This document shows positions 8,509 to 16,832 of a stretch of DNA of 64,000 nt, one piece after another; position 1 is the first letter of the stretch; each line of letters starts with the position of its first letter. The position numbers were made by a program, and so were the translations under genes. This DNA comes from Streptomyces capitiformicae (lineage in GTDB: Bacteria > Actinomycetota > Actinomycetes > Streptomycetales > Streptomycetaceae), in assembly GCF_002214185.1 (NCBI RefSeq), contig NZ_CP022161.1:1364001-1428000 (forward strand), read 5' to 3'. The notes beneath the pieces were generated by a model that was not told the origin of the DNA, did no database searches, and was given only the letters and a program-made list of their open reading frames with translations.

Positions 8509-10212
8509 TCAGCCCTCTGCGCGCTCCCACCGGAACCGCGACTTGGAGCCGTCCGCCCAGGTCACACATAGTTCCGTCCCCTCCGCACGCACGGACGCCA
8601 AGTCCGCGAGCGGGCGGGGATCCGGGTCGGCGGTGAGGCGGGCCAAGGCGACGAAGAGGGTGTCGCCGTCGGCGGTGACGCCGGTGAGGTCGTCGTCGAG
8701 GCCGACGACCGGCAGGAGGTCGGCTCGGACACCGTCCCTCCCCCGCGCCTGTGGGACCCCCGTCGCCCACCCGGTCACCCGCACCTCGGTCCCCGGCTCC
8801 GCCCCCGCGACCAGATGGGCGCGCACTTCCACGGCCCCCCGCGCGAGCACGACACTGGTCACGCGCACCCCCTCGCCCACCGTGTGCCGGGAGGCCGCCC
8901 ACCCGTCGCCCACGCCCAGCGGCTCGATGTCCGTACGGCTCGCGTCGCCGCCGACGATCACGCTGTTGTCGTACGACCCCGAAGGCTCGGCCAAGGGCAC
9001 GGGCTCCGTCACCGTCGAGTACGCGAGCCGCGTGTAGAACGGGTCGTAGCGGACGTCCTCGCTGCCGTGGTTGTGGAGGCGGACGATGCCGTCCGAACTC
9101 GTCGACTGGAGGAGCCAGTTGGGCGGGCCCACCGGGCGCACCTCGTCCCCCCGTTCCACCGGCCCCGCCTCCTCCGTCGCCGTCCACACCGCGTGGTCCG
9201 GCGGCAGCAGCAGGCCGAGGAAGCCCTTGCTGGCCCAGTACGGGGAGGCCGGGCCCGAATAGCCTTGCAGAACAGCCGAGTCGGGACCGTGCCAGCCCAG
9301 TGAGAGCAGGCCCCGGTCGTCGACCGCGCCCCGGTCGAGGAAGTACTTCAGCGCGCCGGAGGCCAGCCGTCGCGTCTGCCCCGGAGACAGAGAGGTACGG
9401 CCCGTCAGCGCACCCAGCCACAGCGGGACCGTCGTCGCGAAGCGGTACGTCAGGGAGCGGCCCTGGTGCAGGGGGGCGCCGTCGCCGCCGAACAGGCGGG
9501 CGTAGTCCTCGAGATGGCGGGAGAGCCGACCGCCGTACAGCTCCAGCAGCCGCTCGTCGTTGGCGAGCCAGGCGTGCAGCACCGGGTACAGGTGCATCGC
9601 CCAGCCGTTGTAGTAGTCGAACTTGCGGCCGTCGCCGTCGGTGTACCAGCCGTCGCCCAGGTACCACTGCTCGATGCGGTCGAGGCGGTGGTCGATCACC
9701 CGGCGCGCCGACTCCGGTTCGTGGCCGATCTCTTCGAGGAAGCCGCCGACGGTCACCGGGAACAACTCCCAGTTGCAGGGCCACGGTTCGGCGGTGAGCG
9801 CGTCCCCGAGCCATGCCACGGCGCGCTGCCGTACGGAGTCGTCGAGGCGGTCCCACAGCAGCGGGCGGGTCAGGCGCAGGGCGAAGGCGATGGACGCGGC
9901 CTCCACCAGGGGCTGGCTGCGGTCCTCGATGCGCGGCCAGACGCCGGACACGCCGGCCGCGAGACCGTCCGCGTACCGTGCGAGCGCCTTATCGTCCCGG
10001 CGGAAGGCGGCCAGCAGCAACGTACGGGCGTATCCCTCCAGGCCGTCCGACAGCCTGCCCGACCAGCTCGTGCGGTCGCCGGGCAGTTGGTACAGGGCGC
10101 CGTCTTCGGTGGCGTACGGCTCCACCGCCGCCAGCAGCGAGTCGGCGGCGGCCTCCCAGTGGGCGCGGGTGTAGCCGGTGTACGGGCTGAGGGTGCGGTC
10201 CTCGGGGGGCAT
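8509..10212 (-). CDS. DUF2264 domain protein, probable polysaccharide-degradation enzyme
   Basis: A 567-residue protein without signal peptide. Its start (P-Y-T-G-Y-T-R-A-H-W-E-A-A-A-D), the Trp- and Tyr-rich helical core (Y-Y-N-G-W-A-M-H-L-Y-P, F-A-T-T-V-P-L-W-L-G-A) and the C-terminal beta part match DUF2264 proteins. These have an alpha/alpha-barrel-like N-terminal half and occur in pectin and uronic-acid utilisation loci. I see no published activity to assign; an unsaturated-oligosaccharide hydrolase role inside the cell would fit the neighbouring rhamnogalacturonan acetylesterase and lyase. The ATG at 10212 is the natural start. It follows the acetylesterase gene in the same direction after 78 bases. 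Confidence 0.88.
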   Translation of the reverse strand: MPPEDRTLSPYTGYTRAHWEAAADSLLAAVEPYATEDGALYQLPGDRTSWSGRLSDGLEGYARTLLLAAFRRDDKALARYADGLAAGVSGVWPRIEDRSQPLVEAASIAFALRLTRPLLWDRLDDSVRQRAVAWLGDALTAEPWPCNWELFPVTVGGFLEEIGHEPESARRVIDHRLDRIEQWYLGDGWYTDGDGRKFDYYNGWAMHLYPVLHAWLANDERLLELYGGRLSRHLEDYARLFGGDGAPLHQGRSLTYRFATTVPLWLGALTGRTSLSPGQTRRLASGALKYFLDRGAVDDRGLLSLGWHGPDSAVLQGYSGPASPYWASKGFLGLLLPPDHAVWTATEEAGPVERGDEVRPVGPPNWLLQSTSSDGIVRLHNHGSEDVRYDPFYTRLAYSTVTEPVPLAEPSGSYDNSVIVGGDASRTDIEPLGVGDGWAASRHTVGEGVRVTSVVLARGAVEVRAHLVAGAEPGTEVRVTGWATGVPQARGRDGVRADLLPVVGLDDDLTGVTADGDTLFVALARLTADPDPRPLADLASVRAEGTELCVTWADGSKSRFRWERAEG

Positions 10213-10290
10213 GCCGTGGTGCTTCCTGTCTCGTCGTCGCTGCGGTTCGAACCTGGGGCGCCCCGGTTCCGGTCGAGGCGCCCCAGGGGC

Positions 10291-11337
10291 TCATCCCACC
10301 CTGGTCCTGCCCTCCGGGACCAGACCCTGCGCGACGAGTTCGTCGCGGACGAGGTCGGCGTAGACCGTGGCGCCGTGCACGGAGGTGTGGGTGTTGTCGC
10401 GCTTCTCGTTGTAGAGGTAGAGCGCCTTGGAGTCTTCGGTGCCCAGGGACTCGACCAGCGCCTTGGTCTTGGCGGTGAGGTCGATGCGCGGGACGTCGTG
10501 GGCGGCCGCGACCGAGCGGGTGACCGCCGGGTGGTCGACGCCGAGGCCGTTGACCAGCAGGGCCGTGTTGTTGTTCAGGGTGCCGTCCGCGTTGAACCAG
10601 CGGCGCACGATCGGGGTGACCAGGACCGGCCTGCCGCCCTTCTCGCGGACGCCCGCGACCAGGGTCTCCAGGTTCGCGCGGTAGGTGGCCTCGTCGGTCT
10701 GCTTGTCGTTGTGGGCCAGCTGGATGAGGACCAGGTCGCCGCGGCGGATCTGCGGCTGGAGGGTGGCCCACAGGCGGGAGTCGGCGAGGTACGACACGGT
10801 GCTCTCGCCGGAGTCGGCGTAGTTGGCGACGGAGAGGCCCTTGCGGAGGTACTGCGGGAGCTGCTGGCCCCAGCCGGAGTAGGGGTCGCCGGGCTGGTCG
10901 CAGACCGTGGAGTCGCCGACCAGGAAGATCTGGCGGGCGCGTCGGGCCGGGGTCACGCCGATGTCGGACAGCGCGGGCGCCGAGCCGCCGATGACGAGGT
11001 CGAGTCCGGGGGTGCCGTCGGCGCCGGTCGGTTCGCCTTCGGGGGTGCGTACGTCGACGGTGAAGCTGCGGGTCACCCGCTCCCCGGCCGCGGTGGCCGT
11101 CTCGGGCAGCAGCGACCGCCGGGTCTCACCGGTGACACGTGTGCTCGCCGCGCTGTCGCCGCCGAGGCGGACCGTGACGTCGTACGTGCCGGGCGCGACG
11201 TCGAAGCGGCAGACGTTCGCGGTGCAGTTCTCCAGGCCCAGCCCGGGGGGCCGACCCTGGTGCGCCTGGGCGGGTACGGCCGTGAGGACGGTGCCCACGG
11301 TCGCCGCCGTCAGCGCGGCGACGGTGAAACGTCTCAT
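10291..11337 (-). CDS. Secreted rhamnogalacturonan acetylesterase (SGNH hydrolase, CE12-like)
   Basis: A 348-residue protein with a classical signal peptide (M-R-R-F-T-V-A-A-L, cleavage near V-P-A-Q-A). Residues about 30-135 form a small beta domain with a Cys pair, as found before some CE12 esterases. The SGNH hydrolase domain has G-D-S-T (Ser near 143), Y-A-D-S-G-E-S-T for the oxyanion Gly, L-A-H-N-D for block III Asn, and D-N-T-H-T-S-V-H-G with the Asp/His pair. Removing acetyl groups from rhamnogalacturonan I opens the backbone to the PL4 lyase encoded divergently next door. The ATG at 11337 is preferred because GAGGAG lies five bases upstream, although the frame extends further. Confidence 0.92.
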   Translation of the reverse strand: MRRFTVAALTAATVGTVLTAVPAQAHQGRPPGLGLENCTANVCRFDVAPGTYDVTVRLGGDSAASTRVTGETRRSLLPETATAAGERVTRSFTVDVRTPEGEPTGADGTPGLDLVIGGSAPALSDIGVTPARRARQIFLVGDSTVCDQPGDPYSGWGQQLPQYLRKGLSVANYADSGESTVSYLADSRLWATLQPQIRRGDLVLIQLAHNDKQTDEATYRANLETLVAGVREKGGRPVLVTPIVRRWFNADGTLNNNTALLVNGLGVDHPAVTRSVAAAHDVPRIDLTAKTKALVESLGTEDSKALYLYNEKRDNTHTSVHGATVYADLVRDELVAQGLVPEGRTRVG

Positions 11338-11402
11338 TGCGGCTCCTCGACAAGGACGACAGGGACGGCAAGACCCGGAGGCAGGACGGTACCTGGTCCG
11401 AC

Positions 11403-11473
11403 AAGCGCTTTCTAGATGTTGAACCGTTTTCACAGATTGCCAACTTCCCCGCAGCGAAAGCCCTTTCGCGAAA
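11403..11473. promoter_or_regulatory. Cluster of palindromes between the divergent esterase and lyase genes (candidate LacI-type operators)
   Basis: Within 71 bases there are an AAGCGCTT palindrome (11403-11410, followed by TC), an imperfect AACCGTTTTC (from 11421), CGAAAG-CC-CTTTCG (11455-11468) and an overlapping TTTCGCGAAA (11464-11473). LacI-family proteins bind short palindromes centred on CG, so the cluster probably co-regulates rhamnogalacturonan acetylesterase and lyase. The same AAGCGCTT core occurs at 62405 in front of the fourth LacI gene. Confidence 0.5.
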
Positions 11474-11537
11474 TCGATTCAACTGTCACCCTTCCGAATC
11501 ACCCGCACTCCCCCCACACCCTTCGAGGAGGACCCCC

Positions 11538-13238
11538 ATGTCCGAATCCACCGACAGACCGGCCCAGCGGTCCCAGCCGGCGCTGGGTCGTCGCGGCTTC
11601 GTCGTCGGCACCGCGGCCACCGCCGCCGGGGCCGCGCTCGCCGGACCGCTGGCCGGCACCGCCCGCGCGGCGGCCTTCGGCTACTCCGACGACGGCACCA
11701 ACTACGTCATCGACACCGGCGCGAACCTGGTGTTCAAGGTCAGGAAGAGCAACGGCGACCTGTCGTCGCTCGTCTACCGGGGCAGGGAGTACCAGGGCTA
11801 CGGCGGCATGAACTCGCACATCGAGTCCGGCCTCGGCAACTCCACGGTGACGATCCGGCAGTCCGGTTCGACGATCCTCGTCTCGGTCGCCTACGGCACG
11901 CTTCGGCACTACTACGCGGCCCGCAGCGGCGAGAACAACATCTACGTCTGGACGAACAAGGCCGACACCTCCGTCTCGGCGACCCGCTTCATCCTGCGGG
12001 TGAGGGCGGGCCTGTTCCTCAACGACGAGCCCGACTCCTACACGTACACGAACAGCACCATCGAGGCCTCGGACGTGTTCAGGAAGTCCGACGGCCAGAC
12101 CCGCTCGAAGCACTTCTCGAAGCTCAGGGTCATGGACTACAACTACGTCGGCTGGTCGGCGAACGGCGTCGGCCTGTGGATCGTGCGCAGCAACCACGAG
12201 AAGGCCTCCGGCGGCCCCTTCTACCGCTCCCTGCTGCGCCATCAGAGCGCGGACGGCGGCGGCCTGTACGAGATCCTGTACTACGGCCAGAACCAGACCG
12301 AGGCCCAGCGCTTCGGCCTCCAGGGCCCGTACGTCATCGCCCTCACGGACGGCGGCGCGCCCTCCTCCTCGCTGTTCCCGGGCACGCTGACCACCTCGTG
12401 GGCGGACTCGCTGGGCATCTCCGGATACGTGCCCGCGAGCGGCCGGGGCCGGGTCGCGGGCGTCGGCATCACCGGCCGCAACACGTCGTACGCGTACACG
12501 GTCGGACTCGCCAACTCGGCCGCACAGTACTGGGGTTCGGCTCGGGCGTCGGACGGCTACTTCTCCATCCCGGGGATCCTGCCGGGGACGTACACGCTCA
12601 CGGTCTTCAAGGGCGAGCTGGCCGTGTACACGACCTCGGTGTCGGTCAGTGCGGGCGGTACGACGACGCTGAACTCGATCGCGATCCCGTCGTCCAACGA
12701 CCCGTCCAACGCGAGCGCGATCTGGCGGATCAACGACTGGAACGGCACGCCCAGCGGCTTCAAGAACGCCGACCTGATGACGTACGCGCACCCGTCGGAC
12801 GTCAGGGCCGCGTCCTGGACCGGGAACGTGGTGATCGGCAGCGGCAGCGAGACCTCGGCCTTCCCCTGCTACCTCTGGAAGGACGTCAACAGCGGTCTGA
12901 TCGTCTACTTCAGGCTGACCGCGGCCCAGGCCGCCGCCGCGCACACCCTGCGGATCGGCGTGACGACGGCCTACGCCAACGGCCGGCCGCAGGTCGTCGT
13001 GAACGACACCTGGACCTCGGCCATCCCCTCCCCGCCCACCCAGCCGAACACCCGCTCGCTGACGAACGGGTCCTACCGGGGCAACAACCACACGTTCACC
13101 TACAGCGTCCCGGCGTCCGCCTGGCTGACGGACACGAGCCGGTACAACATCCTGAAGATCAACGTGGTGAGCGGTTCGGGGACGACCTCCTACCTCAGCG
13201 CCGGCACGGCGATCGACGCGATCGACCTGCTGGCGTGA
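11538..13238 (+). CDS. Tat-exported rhamnogalacturonan lyase, polysaccharide lyase family 4
   Basis: A 566-residue protein with a signal of the twin-arginine type (L-G-R-R-G-F-V-V-G-T, near 17-26; cleavage near A-R-A-A). The mature chain has the three PL4 parts: an N-terminal beta-sandwich catalytic domain (about 40-310), a fibronectin-III-like middle domain (about 315-395, with P-G-I-L-P-G-T-Y-T-L-T-V-F), and a C-terminal carbohydrate-binding-like jelly roll (about 405-566, starting I-W-R-I-N-D-W-N-G-T-P). PL4 enzymes cut the rhamnose-galacturonate backbone of rhamnogalacturonan I by beta-elimination outside the cell. GAGGAGG upstream supports the ATG at 11538. It is divergent from the acetylesterase gene and shares its regulatory region. 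Confidence 0.93.
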   Translation: MSESTDRPAQRSQPALGRRGFVVGTAATAAGAALAGPLAGTARAAAFGYSDDGTNYVIDTGANLVFKVRKSNGDLSSLVYRGREYQGYGGMNSHIESGLGNSTVTIRQSGSTILVSVAYGTLRHYYAARSGENNIYVWTNKADTSVSATRFILRVRAGLFLNDEPDSYTYTNSTIEASDVFRKSDGQTRSKHFSKLRVMDYNYVGWSANGVGLWIVRSNHEKASGGPFYRSLLRHQSADGGGLYEILYYGQNQTEAQRFGLQGPYVIALTDGGAPSSSLFPGTLTTSWADSLGISGYVPASGRGRVAGVGITGRNTSYAYTVGLANSAAQYWGSARASDGYFSIPGILPGTYTLTVFKGELAVYTTSVSVSAGGTTTLNSIAIPSSNDPSNASAIWRINDWNGTPSGFKNADLMTYAHPSDVRAASWTGNVVIGSGSETSAFPCYLWKDVNSGLIVYFRLTAAQAAAAHTLRIGVTTAYANGRPQVVVNDTWTSAIPSPPTQPNTRSLTNGSYRGNNHTFTYSVPASAWLTDTSRYNILKINVVSGSGTTSYLSAGTAIDAIDLLA

Positions 13239-13260
13239 GGCATCGGCCCTGACGGTCAAT

Positions 13261-13317
13261 CAAGTATCCTGCCCCCACTGCTGGTTCGTTCCGCCGTTGC
13301 ACGGTAGGTGATGACGG
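13261..13317 (-). pseudogene. Relic of a ricin-type (beta-trefoil) lectin C-terminus
   Basis: About 40 of 44 bases match the end of the lectin module of the GH43 gene at 29216. Read leftward, V-I-T-Y is followed after a one-base loss by C-N-G-G-T-N-Q-Q-W-G-Q-D-T and a stop, so the final QxW repeat and stop survive but the frame is broken. The rest of the gene is gone. I infer a lost paralogue of a lectin-tagged glycosidase. Confidence 0.55.
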
Positions 13318-13545
13318 GTTCAGGAAGTCTGGATGCTCAAGGGCCAGGAGTCGAGAGCCTCGCCTGGGTCCAGGCCTGCGATGACAACGAACAGGTCGTG
13401 ATTTCCCTGCCAGGCGCCCACCAGCGCTTCACCGCCGAGGTCGGCTTCGCCGAGGGCGAGGACCGCAGCTGGAGCCGGCAGTGCTGTGGTCAGAGGCCGA
13501 TGTCGGCCAGCCACTGACCGTCGACGGCAGAACCGGACGGCTGAG
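13316..13545 (+). pseudogene. Possible relic of an NPCBM-type carbohydrate-binding module
   Basis: In one plus frame the peptide has V-V-I-S-L-P-G-A-H-Q-R-F-T-A-E-V-G-F, similar in style to the R-F-x-A-x-V-G core of NPCBM modules. The continuation A-V-L-W-S-E-A-D-V-G-Q-P-L-T-V-D lies in another frame, so at least one frameshift would be needed. There is no usable start or ribosome site. The assignment rests on pattern memory only. Confidence 0.25.
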
Positions 13546-13578
13546 GCCGGCCCGTCCCACGGGGGACGGGCCGGCCTC
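13543..13578. terminator. Strong hairpin after the beta-helix gene
   Basis: A perfect 16-bp stem (GAGGCCGGCCCGTCCC and its complement) encloses a four-base ACGG loop, seven bases beyond the stop of the leftward gene ending at 13585. It can act in both directions. Confidence 0.85.
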
Positions 13579-13584
13579 GAGTGT

Positions 13585-16392
13585 CTACGGGGTCACGGTC
13601 ACCGCGGGCGCCATTTCGGCGGTCCCGTTGGTGAGCTTCCCGGAGCCGGTGGCGCCTTCGGAGCTGACGAAGCGCAGCTCGTGGTTGGTGCCCCCCGCGT
13701 TGCCGACGGCGAGCAGGAGCGTGGACTGATTGGCCGCGTAGGCCTGCTGGACGAAGGAGGTGATGTCGACGGTGATGTCGCGGCCGTCGATGGCGTTGCC
13801 CTGGTGGGTCCCGCCGCCCTCGGGGACGATGGTCGAACCGAGGGTGAAGGTGGCCGACTTCGCCACGGAGGAGCTCGTGGCGGTGAAGCTCGGCCGGTTC
13901 TGCCAGGTCATGGTGTTGATCGGGCAGGACGTGCTGCCGCCGGTGCAGGTGGTGTTGCTGACGGGTTGCACGAGCAACTGGTCGGTGTCAGTCGACGGGA
14001 CCGACGAATAGCGGTGGCCGACGTAGGTGAGATGGAGTGTCGCCTGGCTCGGTGCCTTGGTGAGGCCGTTGAGGGGGAACTGGATGTAGGAGAGCTTTCC
14101 GTCTCCGGATCCCGTGGTGTACTGCTCGCCCATCAGGCCGACCCCGGTGTTGCGGGTGATGAGGGTCAGGTCCGAGGAGGAGTTCTTGGTCTGGTCGCCC
14201 CACCACGCACCCACCCAGGTGTCGCCGTTGGTGAGGGCGCCGGCCTTGACGTTCTGGGTCTGGCCGTTCGCGTCCGTGTAGGTGCTGGTCAGCGTGGAGA
14301 TCCCGCTCGGCGCCAGCGGGAACTGGCTGGAGTATCTGACGAGCTCACCGGCGACGCGCAGGTTGTTCAGCGTCACGTTCGTGGCACCGTTCAACGGGCT
14401 GCTGTTCGCCTTCTGCTGCGAGAACCAGACGTTGTCGAGCTTGAAGGTGCTGATCGGGGTCTTGGTGTACGTGTACGTGGCGCCCGACCCGTCAGGGTTG
14501 GGGGCGAACCCGTACCTCTCCTGGTCCGCGGCGGTGATGGTCTGGATGGATCCGTTGCCGCCGTTGAGCCTGATCGGTCCCGACGAGTACCGGGAGGTGT
14601 CGAACGAGCTGTTCTTGATCACGATGCTCGAGATGCGCGGGTACGGCTTGGGGCTGTTCTGCGTGAAGATGCCGCCGGCCCCCTGCGAGATGGAGTTGAA
14701 GTTGTCGAACGTGTAGTTGTTGAGCTTGTATCCCCACGAACTCCATCCGATGCGGATCGAGTTGCCCGCGCCGGAGGACCAGCTCAGCGTGTTGCTGACC
14801 GAGATGTTCTTCGACTCCGCGTTGTCCCAGTGGTAGTTGTCGAACCCGAGCTCGTCGGCGACGGCGTCGTGGGCGCCCACCGCGTTGGCATAGCCCTGGA
14901 TGTCGGGGGTGGAGGTGCCGAGCTGGAAGTTGCCCCACACGCCGTCGGCCATCGGGGTGAATCCGTCGCTGGGGTTGTAGTGGCCGGAGGCGAACGCGTC
15001 GTCGTTGCCGAGGGTGAAGACGCCGTTGGCGGTGATGTCCTGGCCGCTCGCGAAGTCGATCCCGTCGATCCACGGCTGGGGGTACGGGGTGAGGCCCTTG
15101 ATGTTGTTGAACGTCACCCTCTTGGCGGTGTGGGTCTCCCAGTTCCACTGCTTCGAGTCACGCAGGTAGGTGTCGTTGAACGTGATGTCCGACGAGTGCA
15201 TGACCATGACGCCGCCCTGGTGCTGGCTGCGGTAGGCGTCGTGCGAGTCACCGACGCTGCGGGCGTTGTAGTTCGCCACGCCGTTGCCGTCGAACATGCC
15301 GCGGCCGTCGATCTCGATGTTGTTCGAGTTGACGATTGCGACCGCCGGCTCGAACGCCTCCATGTACCCCTGGATGCGGTTCTTCACCAGGGCACCTTCG
15401 TCGGTGTAGATCCTCAGCTTGCCGCCCTTGAGCTTGCTGCCATCCACACCGTTGACCAGGAGACCGGACGATATGTACGTACCGTTCGGGAAGTAGAGCG
15501 TGTTGAGCGCCGTGGGGTTGGCCTTGATGGTGTCGATGGCGGCCTTCAGGGCGTACGTGACGTCGTTGGCGGCCATCGTCCGCACATTCGGGTACCGCAC
15601 GTTGACGGTGCTCGCGCTCACCAGGGTCCCGGGCGAGGTCTTCTGACCGGCGGGGATGGCGGTGCCGTTGACGGTCTTGCCGGCCATGGAGCTCGTCGTC
15701 GCGGCGGGAGCCTTCTGAGCCGTGCTGTTCGGGTTCGCCGCGAGGTACTTCGCGGCGAACTCCTGGAAGTTGAGGACACCGGTCTGCAGGTTGACGCCGG
15801 AACCGTCCGGTGCGCTCGTGGTGTTCGGACGCCGCGCCGGGTCTTCCAGAGGGTCGTTGATGACCGCCAGGTAGGGCTGTCCCGTCACGCTGGTCGAGTC
15901 GCCGTTGACCATCACGATCGCTTGGTTCAACCCGGCGTCGGCTGACATCTGGAACGTCAGGGTGTGCTTGTCCGCGCTCACCGAGACGCTGCCGGGCGGG
16001 TAGTAGCGCGCCGGGTAGACGTTCACCGTGTCAATCGTGGTGCTGGGCAGCGTGACCGTGATCGTCGGTGTCCGGGAGTCCGACGCGAAGCGCGCGACGT
16101 CGAAGTTGTTGCGGTTCGCGGTGTACCGCACAGCCTGGACGGGCGTGCCGGCGACTTGCACCTGGTACTTGGTGGACGCCTGGTCCGGGGACGTCGTCGT
16201 ACCGCCTCCCACACCCGTCGGCGCGTACGTGTGGACGGTGGTGGCGGCTTGTGCGGGGACGGCGCCGGTGAGCATGAGGCTCGCCACCGCGATGGTGGCG
16301 CCGGCAGCGCCCGCGATGATGCGTCTCACGCGCGAACTGCGCCGCGCCGGGGCGCGGTTCGGGTCGGCGTCGCCGCCGGCCGGTCTGATCAT
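13585..16392 (-). CDS. Secreted parallel beta-helix glycosidase-like protein (GH28/GH49-like) with C-terminal DNRLRE module
   Basis: A 935-residue protein with a long basic start and signal peptide (cleavage after V-P-A-Q-A near 49). An N-terminal beta-sandwich (about 55-170, with T-V-N-V-Y-P-A-R-Y-Y) precedes a right-handed beta-helix (about 250-700). That helix contains P-W-I-D-G-I-D-F (near 440) and G-N-D-D-A-F-A-S-G-H (near 457), the aspartate arrangement of GH28-like and GH49-like inverting enzymes. The last 200 residues (S-Y-I-Q-F-P-L-N-G-L, then L-L-V-Q-P-V) form a DNRLRE-type module. The substrate is not fixed; position beside rhamnogalacturonan genes and the galactan/arabinan importer suggests pectin, while the N-terminal domain recalls dextranases. 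GGAGAG before the ATG at 16392 supports the start. Confidence 0.88.
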   Translation of the reverse strand: MIRPAGGDADPNRAPARRSSRVRRIIAGAAGATIAVASLMLTGAVPAQAATTVHTYAPTGVGGGTTTSPDQASTKYQVQVAGTPVQAVRYTANRNNFDVARFASDSRTPTITVTLPSTTIDTVNVYPARYYPPGSVSVSADKHTLTFQMSADAGLNQAIVMVNGDSTSVTGQPYLAVINDPLEDPARRPNTTSAPDGSGVNLQTGVLNFQEFAAKYLAANPNSTAQKAPAATTSSMAGKTVNGTAIPAGQKTSPGTLVSASTVNVRYPNVRTMAANDVTYALKAAIDTIKANPTALNTLYFPNGTYISSGLLVNGVDGSKLKGGKLRIYTDEGALVKNRIQGYMEAFEPAVAIVNSNNIEIDGRGMFDGNGVANYNARSVGDSHDAYRSQHQGGVMVMHSSDITFNDTYLRDSKQWNWETHTAKRVTFNNIKGLTPYPQPWIDGIDFASGQDITANGVFTLGNDDAFASGHYNPSDGFTPMADGVWGNFQLGTSTPDIQGYANAVGAHDAVADELGFDNYHWDNAESKNISVSNTLSWSSGAGNSIRIGWSSWGYKLNNYTFDNFNSISQGAGGIFTQNSPKPYPRISSIVIKNSSFDTSRYSSGPIRLNGGNGSIQTITAADQERYGFAPNPDGSGATYTYTKTPISTFKLDNVWFSQQKANSSPLNGATNVTLNNLRVAGELVRYSSQFPLAPSGISTLTSTYTDANGQTQNVKAGALTNGDTWVGAWWGDQTKNSSSDLTLITRNTGVGLMGEQYTTGSGDGKLSYIQFPLNGLTKAPSQATLHLTYVGHRYSSVPSTDTDQLLVQPVSNTTCTGGSTSCPINTMTWQNRPSFTATSSSVAKSATFTLGSTIVPEGGGTHQGNAIDGRDITVDITSFVQQAYAANQSTLLLAVGNAGGTNHELRFVSSEGATGSGKLTNGTAEMAPAVTVTP

Positions 16393-16832
16393 GTCTGTCT
16401 CTCCTCAGGACGAGACCTCTCCAGGTCTGTTCAGGCGCTCGCCGCCTGCTGGAGACGGCGCGGAGCATTCGCGATGCCGCGGCCGGACCGCAGCCGTTGG
16501 GGGCCGTCGCGGCCGAGAGGACCAGCCCGACGTACCTAGGGCGGGAGCGCGAGGTGACATCGAGTGTTGTTGCGCGCGGTGGGCCAGGGGGGCACCCACC
16601 ACATTGACCGATCCATGAGATCGACGTGGCGGGGACGTTACTGCCGCATTTCCGGAACCGTCAATGCTCCGCGCACTTCAAGTCGCGGAAACAGTTATGA
16701 CCTACTCATGACGCCCTCGCCGTGCTCCGTAACGGCTGAATCACGGCCACGGGGCAAAGTCTTGCCCTCCTGCGACAGTCGCCCTACGCTGACGCCACTT
16801 TCGTGGATCGATAAAAGTTTCGGGGGGCCTAC
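16393..16832. promoter_or_regulatory. Divergent intergenic region between the beta-helix gene and the LacI gene
   Basis: No gene is supported in these 440 bases. The part from 16610 to 16800 is less GC-rich than its surroundings and contains TTCCGGAA (16650-16657). It also contains two stretches ending in TTTCGTGG and AGTTTCGG just before the LacI start, which may be operator half-sites. Neither promoter could be fixed by clear -35 and -10 boxes. Confidence 0.4.

Larger units (their letters stand above)
13239..13584. other. Gene-free stretch carrying decayed gene fragments and a terminator
   Basis: Positions 13261-13317 resemble, at DNA level, the last part of the ricin-lectin module at 29231-29274 on the minus strand. 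Positions about 13316-13545 look like a worn fragment of a carbohydrate-binding module on the plus strand. A 16-bp hairpin follows at 13543-13578. No intact gene is supported here. Confidence 0.6.
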
